Assembly (NCBI GenBank): GCA_023253235.1
Contig: JALRHE010000086.1
Coordinates: 1-13,207 of the forward strand
Length of the DNA: 13,207 nucleotides
Source: Steroidobacteraceae bacterium
Lineage (GTDB): Bacteria > Pseudomonadota > Gammaproteobacteria > Steroidobacterales > Steroidobacteraceae
Direction of reading: 5' to 3'
The first letter of the stretch is position 1, and each line of letters starts with the position of its first letter. The translations under genes were made by a program, and so were the position numbers. Below the pieces are notes generated by a model that saw nothing but the letters and a program-made list of their open reading frames with translations, had not been told where the DNA came from and searched no databases. This document shows, piece by piece, positions 1 through 7,513 of this stretch.

Positions 1-817
1 AGAAGAGAATCGGCTTGCCGGTGACGTGCCGTACCGACAAGGCCGCACCACCGCGCGCATCGCCGTCGATCTTGGTGAGGATCACTCCGGTCAATTCCAG
101 CGCAGAACTGAAAGCTTTGGCCGAATTCAGCGCGTCTTGTCCCGCCATCGCGTCGACGACGAACAGCCGCTCGTGCGAACCCACGGCCGCATCGATGGCT
201 TGCGCCTCGGCCATCAATTCCGAGTCGATGTGCAGGCGACCGGCGGTATCGACGATGAGAACATCGAACACACCCTGCTTAGCCGCCTCCAAGGCGGCCT
301 GAGCGATACGCACCGGATCGTCGCTGGGGTCGCAGGCGTGGAACGAGGCGCCCACCTGCTCGGCGAGGCGCTGCAGCTGAGTGATCGCCGCGGGGCGCCG
401 TACGTCGGTGCTGACCAGCAGAACTCGTTTCTTGCGTGATTCGATGAGCCAGCGCGCCAACTTGGCCGCAGTGGTCGTTTTACCGGCGCCCTGCAGACCG
501 GCGAGCAACACCACGTAGGGTGGCTGCGCGCGCAGCTCGAAACCGGCCCGAGCGCCCCCCATGAGCTCCACGAGCTCGTGGTGGATGATCGACACGAAAA
601 CCTGTCCCGGTGTGAGACTGGTCGCAACCTCTTGCCCCTGGGCTTTTTCCTTGACCGTGTCGAGGAAAGTCTTGATGACCGGGAGGGCGACGTCGGCCTC
701 CAACAGCGCCATCCGCACCTCGCGCAGGGTCTCGACGATGTTGTCCTCGCTGATACGGCCCTTGCCGCGCAGGTTTTGGACGGTCTTGGCGAGTTTTTGA
801 CTCAGGTTTTCGAACAT
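1..817 (-). CDS. ffh: Signal recognition particle protein Ffh (5' part, runs off left edge)
   Basis: Ffh is the SRP54 GTPase. With 4.5S RNA it binds signal sequences of nascent inner-membrane proteins and delivers ribosomes to FtsY. The minus strand gives 272 residues starting MFENLSQKLAKTV, which matches the conserved Ffh N-terminus. The helical N domain covers about 1-90 (with the REVRMALLEADVALP stretch near 33-46) and the G domain follows. GTPase motifs seen are P-loop GLQGAGKTT (about 107-115), DTAGR (190-194) and TKID (248-251). Translation stops at the window edge just after GKPILF, so the end of the G domain and the Met-rich M domain lie outside. The ATG at 817 is favoured by family alignment. 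It has no Shine-Dalgarno upstream, and a perfect TATAAT lies 6 nt before it, so the mRNA may be leaderless. The gene is divergent from the corB-like gene, with only 3 bp between the two ATGs. Confidence 0.97.
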   Translation of the reverse strand, partial: MFENLSQKLAKTVQNLRGKGRISEDNIVETLREVRMALLEADVALPVIKTFLDTVKEKAQGQEVATSLTPGQVFVSIIHHELVELMGGARAGFELRAQPPYVVLLAGLQGAGKTTTAAKLARWLIESRKKRVLLVSTDVRRPAAITQLQRLAEQVGASFHACDPSDDPVRIAQAALEAAKQGVFDVLIVDTAGRLHIDSELMAEAQAIDAAVGSHERLFVVDAMAGQDALNSAKAFSSALELTGVILTKIDGDARGGAALSVRHVTGKPILF

Positions 818-825
818 CGCATGAT
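797..825 (+). promoter_or_regulatory. Candidate sigma70 promoter for the corB-like gene, inside ffh codons 1-7
   Basis: TTGACT at 797-802 (5 of 6 to the -35 consensus) is followed after 17 bp by CATGAT at 820-825 (4 of 6 to the -10). The predicted start of transcription is near 832, next to an in-frame GTG at 833. If used, the corB-like mRNA would also be nearly leaderless and would start at GTG 833 rather than ATG 821. The -10 boxes of the two divergent promoters would overlap at 824-825. The -10 is weak, so this is tentative. Confidence 0.3.
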
Positions 826-2137
826 TATAGCCGTGAGTGATCCGGCCCTCCCTGTCTTGATAGGCCTCCTCGCGCTTTGTCTCGCCTTGTCCGCGTTTTT
901 CTCGGGCACCGAAACAGCGCTGATGAGTTTCAACCGCTACCAGCTGCGCACCATGGCCAACCAAGGCCATCGTGGCGCCATCCTCGCGGAACGGCTGTTA
1001 CAACGTCCCGATCGCCTCATCGGCTTGATCCTGCTCGGTAACAACCTCGTCAACAATCTCTCGGCGACGCTCGTGGCGATCATCGTGCTGCGCACGTACG
1101 GTGAAGAATGGGTTGCCGTCGGCGCGGGCGTGATCACCCTCATCATGCTGATTTTCTGCGAGGTCGGTCCGAAGACCTATGCGGCGATACACCCTCGTTG
1201 GCTCGCGACGACCTCGTCCTATGTTTACGTCGCGCTGCAATGGGTGTTGCGACCCGCGGTGTACACGATCAATTGGATCACCAACGGCGCGCTGCGGCTC
1301 GTGGGTCTCAACGTCGATCGACAAACTCAGCAGAACACCCTCTCGCGCGAAGAGCTACGCACGGTCGTCGCCGAAGCCGGCTTGATGATTCCGCGCAGCC
1401 ACCAGCAAATGCTGATCGGCATCCTCGATCTCGAGCGAATCACGGTCAACGACATCATGATTCCGCGCCAGGAAATCGCTGGCATCGATCTGGAGGATGA
1501 TTGGGAGCGCATCCTCGATCAGCTGCGTCAAACACCGCACACCCGCCTGCCCGTCTATCGCGGTGACATGGGCAATATGGTCGGGTTGTTGCATATGAAA
1601 CGCGTCGCGCAGGAGCTTGCGCGAGGCTCACTCGATCGCGAACGACTCGGCGAAGTCGCCGTACAGCGAGAACCCTATTACGTGCCCGAGGGCACGCCAC
1701 TGACCACGCAACTGCAGAATTTTCAGCGTGATCGACGTCGACTGGCATTCGTCGTCGACGAGTACGGCGAGGTCATGGGTCTCGTCACGCTTGAGGATAT
1801 CCTCGAAGAAATCGTCGGCGAGTTCACGCAGAACGCTGCGACGCTATCGCATCGCGACATTCATCGTGATCGATCCGGTGCCTACATCATCAACGGCGGC
1901 ACGACGATCCGGACGCTCAACCGCACGCTCGGCTGGCAACTGCCCACCGACGGACCGAAAACCTTGAACGGTCTTTTGATCGAGCGGCTAGAAACGATAC
2001 CGACTTCCGGGACGTCACTGCGTATCGACAATCTCGAGATGGAAGTCTTGCAGGTGGCCGACAACGCAGTGCGCACCGTGAAGGTGCGCGTCAACAGTGA
2101 ATCAGGCGCCGAAGGCGGCCGCGAGAGCCTCGGATAA
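821..2137 (+). CDS. corB: CorB/YfjD-like CNNM transmembrane and CBS-domain protein (HlyC/CorC family transporter)
   Basis: A 438-residue protein of the family that includes E. coli YfjD (CorB), implicated in Mg2+/Co2+ efflux or resistance and acting in the inner membrane. An N-terminal CNNM/DUF21 region (about 10-165) has hydrophobic segments near 10-28, 68-90, 99-115 and 132-155, and the family motifs SAFFSGTETALM and LLGNNLVNNL. A CBS pair follows (about 205-335; DIMIPRQEI near 211 and GLVTLEDILEEIVGEF near 320). A CorC_HlyC domain (about 350-425) contains the LNGLLIERLETIP motif. The length matches YfjD. The start is uncertain: ATG 821 has no Shine-Dalgarno, while GTG 833 gives an N-terminus the same length as YfjD and sits at a predicted transcription start. 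The 3' end overlaps radA by 36 bp, tail to tail. In E. coli and Pseudomonas, ypjD (a CcsA-like gene) separates ffh from this gene; here it is missing. Confidence 0.9.
   Translation: MIIAVSDPALPVLIGLLALCLALSAFFSGTETALMSFNRYQLRTMANQGHRGAILAERLLQRPDRLIGLILLGNNLVNNLSATLVAIIVLRTYGEEWVAVGAGVITLIMLIFCEVGPKTYAAIHPRWLATTSSYVYVALQWVLRPAVYTINWITNGALRLVGLNVDRQTQQNTLSREELRTVVAEAGLMIPRSHQQMLIGILDLERITVNDIMIPRQEIAGIDLEDDWERILDQLRQTPHTRLPVYRGDMGNMVGLLHMKRVAQELARGSLDRERLGEVAVQREPYYVPEGTPLTTQLQNFQRDRRRLAFVVDEYGEVMGLVTLEDILEEIVGEFTQNAATLSHRDIHRDRSGAYIINGGTTIRTLNRTLGWQLPTDGPKTLNGLLIERLETIPTSGTSLRIDNLEMEVLQVADNAVRTVKVRVNSESGAEGGRESLG
824..829 (-). promoter_or_regulatory. Candidate -10 box for ffh, possibly giving a leaderless mRNA
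   Basis: The minus strand reads TATAAT here, a perfect sigma70 -10 hexamer, followed by CATGCG and then the ffh ATG at 817. Standard spacing puts the transcription start on or next to the A of that ATG. No good -35 is seen at 16-18 bp (the best is a GGAGGG-like string) and there is no extended -10 TGn, so the promoter call rests on one hexamer. The absence of a Shine-Dalgarno before ffh fits a leaderless message but does not prove it. Confidence 0.45.
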
Positions 2138-3460
2138 TCTCGAGACACTTTTGATCTGCAGTCCCTCGATGGGTTTGCGAGGGGCGTTGTCCGCAGCCAC
2201 GATCGCAACGCGAAAACCCTGCTTGGCCGCTTCGCGCAAGCGCTCCTCGCCGTAGGCCACGGGTCGCACCTCGCCGGTCAAACCAACCTCACCAAATGCC
2301 ACCAAGCTCGCAGAGAGGGGTTTGTCGCGCAAGCTCGATGCCAGGGTGAGCAGAACCGGCAGGTCGCTCGCCGTCTCGTGCAGCGACAAGCCACCCACCA
2401 CGTTGGCAAAAACGTCATGGTCCTGCAGCGACAATCCACCGTGTCGATTGAGCACCGCGAGCAACATCGCGAGGCGCGTGGAGTCGAGCCCTTGCGCAAC
2501 TCGCCTCGGATTACCAAAGCGCATGGGATCGACGAGCCCCTGGATCTCCACCAACAACGGACGGCCGCCCTCTCGCGCCACCGTCACGAGACTACCCGGA
2601 GCGATCTCGCTAGGCCGCGCGAGGAAAATAGCCGACGGATTGGCGATTTCTTTGAGGCCCGACTCCGTCATCGCGAAGAATGCCAACTCGTTGACCGCGC
2701 CGAAACGATTTTTGGTGGCTCGAACGATGCGATAACGCGAGCCTGCGTCGCTCTCGAAATACAGCACGGTATCTACGAGATGCTCGAGGACTTTCGGGCC
2801 CGCGATGGTACCTTCCCGCGTGACATGACCGATGATGAGCACCGTCGTCGATGTGCTCTTGGCGTAGCGCACCAAAGCCGCCGCACACTCACGCAACTGC
2901 GAGACACCGCCCGCACTCGCAGCCACCTCCGGTAAATGCACCGTCTGGATCGAATCGACGATCAAGAGCGCCGCTTTCGAATCGCGCGCTGCATCGAGGA
3001 TCACATCGAGGCTGGGCTCCGACATCAACTGCAAGTTCGCTACATCGAGACCAAGACGCCCCGCACGCGCGGCGACCTGTGACGCCGATTCTTCGCCGGT
3101 GGCATAGAGAACGCTGGCATCTGCGCAAACACGCGCACCAACCTGCAGCAACAAAGTCGACTTGCCGATACCGGGATCGCCTCCCAACAGCACCACACTG
3201 CCCGGCACGAGACCGCCACCGACGACTCGATCGAGTTCGCTAGAGCCGGTCGGACGCCGCGCTGCCGAGGTCGCGCCGTCGAGCTTGCCGAGCAACGTCG
3301 CCTTGCCCGACGCCGCGGTGGAGCGCACCGGCGACGCACGACGCTCCTTGAGCGCCGCCTCCATCGTGTTCCACTCCTGGCATTGGCTGCACTGCCCTTG
3401 CCAGCGAGTAGCCTCGGCCCCGCAGGAGCGACAAACGAAAATTTCGCGCACTTTACTCAT
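2102..3460 (-). CDS. radA: DNA repair and recombination protein RadA (Sms)
   Basis: RadA is a RecA-related, DnaB-like ATPase that drives branch migration and processes recombination intermediates in the cytoplasm. All hallmarks are present in 452 residues, close to the family's usual length. A C4 zinc finger has Cys at 10, 13, 24 and 27. Walker A is GGDPGIGKST (about 93-102), Walker B is LLIVDS (165-170), and the RadA signature KNRFG is at 250-254. A Lon-protease-like C-terminal domain (about 275-450) has no evident proteolytic function, as is usual for RadA. The ATG at 3460 gives the expected N-terminus directly before the zinc finger. No Shine-Dalgarno is visible upstream; a weak -10-like TAGCAT (3470-3475, minus strand) lies only 9 nt from the ATG. 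The gene is divergent from the PP2C gene and convergent with corB. Confidence 0.97.
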   Translation of the reverse strand: MSKVREIFVCRSCGAEATRWQGQCSQCQEWNTMEAALKERRASPVRSTAASGKATLLGKLDGATSAARRPTGSSELDRVVGGGLVPGSVVLLGGDPGIGKSTLLLQVGARVCADASVLYATGEESASQVAARAGRLGLDVANLQLMSEPSLDVILDAARDSKAALLIVDSIQTVHLPEVAASAGGVSQLRECAAALVRYAKSTSTTVLIIGHVTREGTIAGPKVLEHLVDTVLYFESDAGSRYRIVRATKNRFGAVNELAFFAMTESGLKEIANPSAIFLARPSEIAPGSLVTVAREGGRPLLVEIQGLVDPMRFGNPRRVAQGLDSTRLAMLLAVLNRHGGLSLQDHDVFANVVGGLSLHETASDLPVLLTLASSLRDKPLSASLVAFGEVGLTGEVRPVAYGEERLREAAKQGFRVAIVAADNAPRKPIEGLQIKSVSRLSEALAAAFGA

Positions 3461-3539
3461 GAGGATCGGATGCTAGCACGCGCAAGTCGATGACCGTTTC
3501 CGCCGAAAAACGCCGTAAGCCCGGTGGGAGGAACCGTCC
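3461..3539. promoter_or_regulatory. Divergent intergenic region between radA and the PP2C gene, with PP2C ribosome binding site
   Basis: This 79-bp spacer must hold the 5' signals of both divergent genes. A clear Shine-Dalgarno, GGGAGG at 3526-3531, lies 8 nt before the PP2C ATG at 3540 and fixes that start. No convincing -35/-10 pair was found on the plus strand. On the minus strand only the weak TAGCAT near radA was seen, without a matching -35. Confidence 0.5.
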
Positions 3540-4325
3540 ATGCAAACAACCATCCAACTCGACGCCGCGGCTGTGAGCGACCGCGGTCTCAAGCGCAGCA
3601 CCAACGAAGATAGCGTGCTGTGCGACCCGCTTCTCGGCTTGTTCGCCGTCGCCGACGGCATGGGCGGTCACGCCAGTGGCGAGGTCGCGAGCCGACTCGC
3701 CATCGATACCGTGCATCGGGAGTGGCGCGCCATTCACCGACTGAGATCGACCCTTTCGGGCGATCACCCGGATCGAGGGCGCCTGCTCGGCGATGTCGTC
3801 GCAGCCGCCAACCGACTCGTCTTGCAGCGCTCACGTAGTTGCGATTTATTCGCCGGGATGGGCACCACTCTGCTCGTTGCCGTGTTGCACGACATGACGC
3901 TGCATTACGCCCACGTCGGTGACTCGCGTCTGTACCGCTTGCGGGATGAACAGTTAGTGCTGTTGACGCGCGATCACACCGTTGCGCAATGGAGATTGGA
4001 TCTTGGTTTGTGCACCGCTGCAGAGGCGCGAGCGTCCTCCGGCGCGCATCGCCTCACACGTGCGATCGGTATGGACCCGGACTGCGGCGTCGACGTGGCT
4101 GCATGCCGTTGTGAACCCGGTGACGGATTCCTGCTCTGCAGCGACGGACTGAATCATGAACTGGAGGATGAAACGATCGAACGTGAATGGCGCAACGCCA
4201 TGCGTCGCGATGATTCAGCGGACAGTCTGTGCAGAGACCTGATCGACAAAGCCAATCAAGCCGGCGGCCGCGACAACATCAGCGTGCTCGCACTGCATTT
4301 GCGCGTGCACAATCAGTCGACGTAG
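3540..4325 (+). CDS. PP2C-family Ser/Thr protein phosphatase (PppA/Stp1-like)
   Basis: A 261-residue stand-alone PP2C (PPM) phosphatase domain, expected to remove phosphate from Ser/Thr residues using two Mn2+/Mg2+ ions. Conserved blocks appear in order: DRGLKRSTNEDS (14-25), FAVADGMGGHASGE (35-48), GMGTTLL (106-112), HVGDSRLYRL (125-134), LTRDHT (142-147), LCSDGLN (199-205) and GGRDNISV (242-249). The metal-binding Asp residues are intact (D39, D201 and D245 by my count), so it should be active. There is no signal peptide, membrane segment, FHA or kinase domain, so it is probably cytoplasmic. No partner kinase, GpsB/PASTA gene or type VI secretion gene is visible nearby; the target is unknown. 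The start is supported by GGGAGG 8 nt upstream. The 3' end overlaps the 3' end of alr by 13 bp (convergent). Confidence 0.93.
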   Translation: MQTTIQLDAAAVSDRGLKRSTNEDSVLCDPLLGLFAVADGMGGHASGEVASRLAIDTVHREWRAIHRLRSTLSGDHPDRGRLLGDVVAAANRLVLQRSRSCDLFAGMGTTLLVAVLHDMTLHYAHVGDSRLYRLRDEQLVLLTRDHTVAQWRLDLGLCTAAEARASSGAHRLTRAIGMDPDCGVDVAACRCEPGDGFLLCSDGLNHELEDETIEREWRNAMRRDDSADSLCRDLIDKANQAGGRDNISVLALHLRVHNQST

Positions 4326-5398
4326 ACGCGCGGGACTCGAGCGGTCACCCGGCACAACAACTCGTAGCCAATCGTCCCCGCATGCGCGGCGATCTCATCC
4401 ACCGAGAGACCCGATCCCCACAAGATCACCCGATCACCGATCGCCACGCTCGGCAGATCGGTGACATCGACAGTGATCATATCCATCGAAACCCGTCCCA
4501 CGAGCGGGACTCGATGACCCGCTACCAACACCGGCGTCCCGCTCGGACAACTGCGCGGCACGCCATCGGCGTAACCCGCGGCGATCACCGCCAAGCGAGT
4601 GCGTCTTGCCGCCACCCAAGTTGCTCCATAGCCGACTGAGTCACCGACCTCGAGATCGCGCAGTGCAATGACCTCGCTCTCAAGGCTCATGACCGGTTCG
4701 AGACCGAGTTCAGAAGCGGTGCGCTCGCTCGTCGGCGAGGAACCATAGAGAGCAATACCCGCGCGCACCCAGTCGCCTTGCGTCTTGGGGCCTCGGATGA
4801 TGCCAGCGGAATTGCCAACGCTGCGTGAACCCGGGATACCCGCTGAAACCGCTGCAAAGGCCGCAAGCTGACGATCGGTCAGCGGGTGCGCCGACTCGTC
4901 TGCCGTCGCAAAGTGCGTCATGACGCGGAGTTCTTTGACGATATCGAGGTTTTGTAGACGCCTGGCCGCGTCTTGAACCTCGCCCTCGCTGAACCCCAGT
5001 CGATTCATGCCCGTATTGATCTTCAGCCACACGACGATCGGCTGAATGCCGGTGGTCGTCGCGAGCGACGCCAACCAATCGATCTGGTGCATCGAGTGCA
5101 CGACGAGATCGAATCGATGTTCGAGCGCCAACGATAACTCGTCGGGCGAGAACACCCCTTCCATCAAGACGATCGGCGCAGTGATGCCCGCTGCACGCAA
5201 CTCGAGACCCTCACCCAAACGAGCGACACCATAGGCATCTGCCGGCAAGGTACGAGCAGCCTCGACAGCGCCGTGTCCGTAAGCATTCGCTTTGATGACC
5301 GCCAGCATGAAGGCATTCGGTGCCGCGTCTCGCAGACGCGCGAGATTACGCTGCCACGCAGAGCGGGAAATGACGGCGCGGATAGGACCCTGCGCCAT
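4313..5398 (-). CDS. alr: Alanine racemase
   Basis: A PLP enzyme that interconverts L- and D-alanine, supplying D-Ala for peptidoglycan. About 361 residues, the usual size. The PLP lysine is in VIKANAYGHG (K36 from this start), in the N-terminal barrel. The second catalytic base, Tyr, is in GYGATW (about residue 257), followed by AAGYADGVPR and GRVSMDMITVDVT, all family signatures. Last gene of the rpsF-rpsR-rplI-dnaB-alr run; rplI-dnaB-alr order is known in Pseudomonas. Two starts are possible. ATG 5398, 5 bp after the dnaB stop, matches the E. coli N-terminal length. TTG 5407, overlapping the dnaB stop as TTGA with an AGGG 9 nt upstream, would add 3 residues. Either way translation is probably coupled to dnaB. 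Only one racemase gene is visible, so I cannot tell whether a catabolic dadX exists elsewhere. Confidence 0.96.
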   Translation of the reverse strand: MAQGPIRAVISRSAWQRNLARLRDAAPNAFMLAVIKANAYGHGAVEAARTLPADAYGVARLGEGLELRAAGITAPIVLMEGVFSPDELSLALEHRFDLVVHSMHQIDWLASLATTTGIQPIVVWLKINTGMNRLGFSEGEVQDAARRLQNLDIVKELRVMTHFATADESAHPLTDRQLAAFAAVSAGIPGSRSVGNSAGIIRGPKTQGDWVRAGIALYGSSPTSERTASELGLEPVMSLESEVIALRDLEVGDSVGYGATWVAARRTRLAVIAAGYADGVPRSCPSGTPVLVAGHRVPLVGRVSMDMITVDVTDLPSVAIGDRVILWGSGLSVDEIAAHAGTIGYELLCRVTARVPRVYVD

Positions 5399-5403
5399 CG
5401 CCG

Positions 5404-6780
5404 TCAACGCAGCACGCCCTCGGCGTACGAATCGGGTGCGTAATTGACGAAGCGCGAATATTGACCTTGGAAGGTCAGCACGAAGGTTCCGGTCTCACCG
5501 TTACGGTGCTTGGCGAGATCGATCTCCGCCATGCCTTTCTTGGTGGTGTTCTTGTCGTAGACCTCTTCGCGATAGATCAGCAGGATCATGTCGGCGTCTT
5601 GCTCGATCGCGCCCGACTCACGAAGATCCGACATCACCGGCTTCTTGTCGACACGCTGCTCGACACCGCGATTGAGCTGGGAGAGCGCAATGACCGGCAC
5701 ATGCAATTCTTTGGCGAGCGCCTTCAAGCCGCGCGAGATCTCGGCGATTTCGGTCGCGCGATTCTCTTGATTGCCCGGCACCTGCATCAACTGCAGGTAG
5801 TCGACCACGACGAGGTTCAAGCCGTGCTCTCGGTGGACACGACGAGCGCGAGCACGAAGCTCGGTCGGCGTGAGACCCGGCGTCTCGTCGATGAAGATGC
5901 GCGCCTCGGAGAGCTGGCCAGCTGCACCGGTGATACGCGGCCAATCATCGTCGGAGATTTGACCGCTGCGAATATGCTGCAAGCTCACTCGCCCCACCGA
6001 AGAGAGCATACGAGTGAGCAGCTGCTCGGAGGGCATTTCCATCGAGAAGATGGCGACCGATGCCTTCACGCCCTCTTTGAGCGCCGCATACTCGGCCATG
6101 TTGACCGCAAACGTGGTCTTACCCATCGAGGGACGGCCGGCCACGACGACGAGATCGCCACCACGCAAACCACCGGTCTTGCGATCGAACTCATCGAATC
6201 CGGTCGGCAGACCACGCATGCCATCGGGATTGTTGTGCCACTCGTCGATCTGATCGATCAACGCGGGCATCAAAGATTGAACGGCAACGGCACCGTCGCG
6301 CTGCCCGCGCACGCCTTGCTCGGCGATCGCAAACACGCGGCTCTCGGCCGTTTCGACCAGTTCGCGCGCGGTCTCTCCTTCGTTGTTGAAGACCGAAGCT
6401 GCGATATCGGTACCGGCTTTCAGCAACTGCCGCAGCAGCGAACGCTCGCGAACGATTTCGGCGTAGGCACGCACGTTGGCGGCGGTTGGCGTATCCCGAG
6501 CCAGTGCGCCGAGGTAGGCGAGCCCGCCGGCATCGGTTAACTGGCCACTGCGCTCGAGCGATTCACTGACCGTAACGGCATCGGAGGGCTGACCCAACGC
6601 GGCCAATTTGCCGATGGCATCGAAGATGATGCGGTGGTCAGGGCGGTAAAAATCCTCGGAACGCAGAACGTCGGCGACGTTGTCCCAGGATTGCGAGTCG
6701 AGGAGCAGGCCGCCTAAAACGGCCTGCTCCGCCTCGATCGAATGCGGCGGTGTTCGCACGTCTCCGCCGCGTGCGCTCAT
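5404..6780 (-). CDS. dnaB: Replicative DNA helicase DnaB
   Basis: The hexameric 5'-3' helicase of the replication fork, loaded at oriC and partner of DnaG primase. 458 residues, normal for the family. The N-terminal helical domain covers about 12-110 (SIEAEQAVLGGLLLD near 14). A linker follows to about 170, then the RecA-like ATPase: Walker A GRPSMGKT (215-222), EMPSEQLLTRML (248-259), Walker B LVVVDYLQLM (323-332), SQLNRGVE (367-374) and DLRESGAIEQDADM (385-398). The ATPase motifs are uninterrupted, so there is no intein, which dnaB often carries in other bacteria. The start at ATG 6780 lies 8 bp after the rplI stop; a weak GAAGAG in the end of rplI may serve as ribosome binding site, implying coupling. 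Confidence 0.98.
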   Translation of the reverse strand: MSARGGDVRTPPHSIEAEQAVLGGLLLDSQSWDNVADVLRSEDFYRPDHRIIFDAIGKLAALGQPSDAVTVSESLERSGQLTDAGGLAYLGALARDTPTAANVRAYAEIVRERSLLRQLLKAGTDIAASVFNNEGETARELVETAESRVFAIAEQGVRGQRDGAVAVQSLMPALIDQIDEWHNNPDGMRGLPTGFDEFDRKTGGLRGGDLVVVAGRPSMGKTTFAVNMAEYAALKEGVKASVAIFSMEMPSEQLLTRMLSSVGRVSLQHIRSGQISDDDWPRITGAAGQLSEARIFIDETPGLTPTELRARARRVHREHGLNLVVVDYLQLMQVPGNQENRATEIAEISRGLKALAKELHVPVIALSQLNRGVEQRVDKKPVMSDLRESGAIEQDADMILLIYREEVYDKNTTKKGMAEIDLAKHRNGETGTFVLTFQGQYSRFVNYAPDSYAEGVLR

Positions 6781-6788
6781 CAGCGCGA

Positions 6789-7238
6789 TTACTCTTCAGC
6801 GATGACGATGAGCTGCAACTGCACATCGACATCCGTATGCAGGTGCAGCGAGATGGCGTGCTCACCGACCGAGCGGATCGGACCGTTCGGCATACGCACT
6901 TCCGAGCGTGCCACTTTGTGACCCTGCGCAGTGCAGGCATCGGCGATATCGGTCGTACCGATCGAACCGAAGAGCTTGCCTTCGCTACCGGCCTTGGCCG
7001 TGATCTGCAGCTTGAACTCTTTCATCGCATCGGCGCGACGGGTCGCATCGGCGAGCTCGTCGCGGGCGATCTTCTCGAGTTCCGCACGGCGAGCTTCGAA
7101 CTTGGCGACGTTCGCCGGCGTGGCGAGCGTGGCCTTACCCGAGGGCAACAGGAAGTTACGGCCGTAGCCCGACTTCACGTTGACGCGATCACCGATGTTG
7201 CCGAGGTTGGCAACTTTGGTAAGAAGAATGACATCCAT
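6789..7238 (-). CDS. rplI: 50S ribosomal protein bL9
   Basis: 149 residues, the same length as E. coli L9. The N-terminal rRNA-binding domain (about 1-52) begins MDVILLTKVANLGNIGD and contains the bL9 signature around VNVKSGYGRNFLLPSGKA. A long connecting helix (about 45-75) with alternating charged residues (FEARRAELEKIARDELADATRR) leads to the C-terminal domain (about 80-149). The start is supported by GGAGG at 7246-7250, 7 nt before the ATG. It lies 18 bp after rpsR and 8 bp before dnaB in the same run. Pseudomonas has an extra membrane-protein gene between rpsR and rplI; it is absent here. Confidence 0.98.
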   Translation of the reverse strand: MDVILLTKVANLGNIGDRVNVKSGYGRNFLLPSGKATLATPANVAKFEARRAELEKIARDELADATRRADAMKEFKLQITAKAGSEGKLFGSIGTTDIADACTAQGHKVARSEVRMPNGPIRSVGEHAISLHLHTDVDVQLQLIVIAEE

Positions 7239-7256
7239 GGTGATTCCTCCGCCCGA

Positions 7257-7508
7257 TCAATGCTGGTCGGTGTACGGCAGCAACGCGAGATAGCGTGCGC
7301 GACGTACAGCCGTGGCCAGTTGGCGCTGATAGAAAGAACGGGTTCCCGTGATACGGCTCGGAACGATCTTGCCGGTCTCGGTGATGTAACCCTTGAGCGT
7401 CGCGAGATCCTTGTAGTCGATCTGCTTCACGCCTTCGGCGGTGAAACGACAAAACTTCTTGCGACGGGTGAAGCGGCTGTTGCCGCCTTGCTGTTTACCA
7501 AAGCTCAT
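7257..7508 (-). CDS. rpsR: 30S ribosomal protein bS18
   Basis: 83 residues, slightly longer than E. coli S18 (75). Core family motifs are present: RRKKFCRFTAEG near 16-27, IDYKDLATLKGYITETGKIVPSR near 30-52 and TGTRSFYQRQLATAVRRARYLALLPYT to the C-terminus. S18 binds with S6 to the platform of the small subunit. A GGAG at 7517-7520, in the end of rpsF, lies 8 nt before the ATG, and the rpsF-rpsR gap is 5 bp, so the two partner proteins are probably made by coupled translation. priB, found between rpsF and rpsR in E. coli, is not here. Confidence 0.98.
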   Translation of the reverse strand: MSFGKQQGGNSRFTRRKKFCRFTAEGVKQIDYKDLATLKGYITETGKIVPSRITGTRSFYQRQLATAVRRARYLALLPYTDQH

Positions 7509-7513
7509 GATGA

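Noticed and set aside
578..820. Upstream extension of the corB-like reading frame to 578
   Set aside because: The extra 81 codons are antisense to ffh, and YfjD homologues begin close to residue 1 of the shorter form.
5461..6540. A 359-codon open frame on the plus strand opposite dnaB
   Set aside because: It lies wholly antisense to dnaB, whose motifs are intact and uninterrupted. Its translation is rich in His, Arg and Asp with no recognisable domain. Long antisense frames are common in GC-rich genes.
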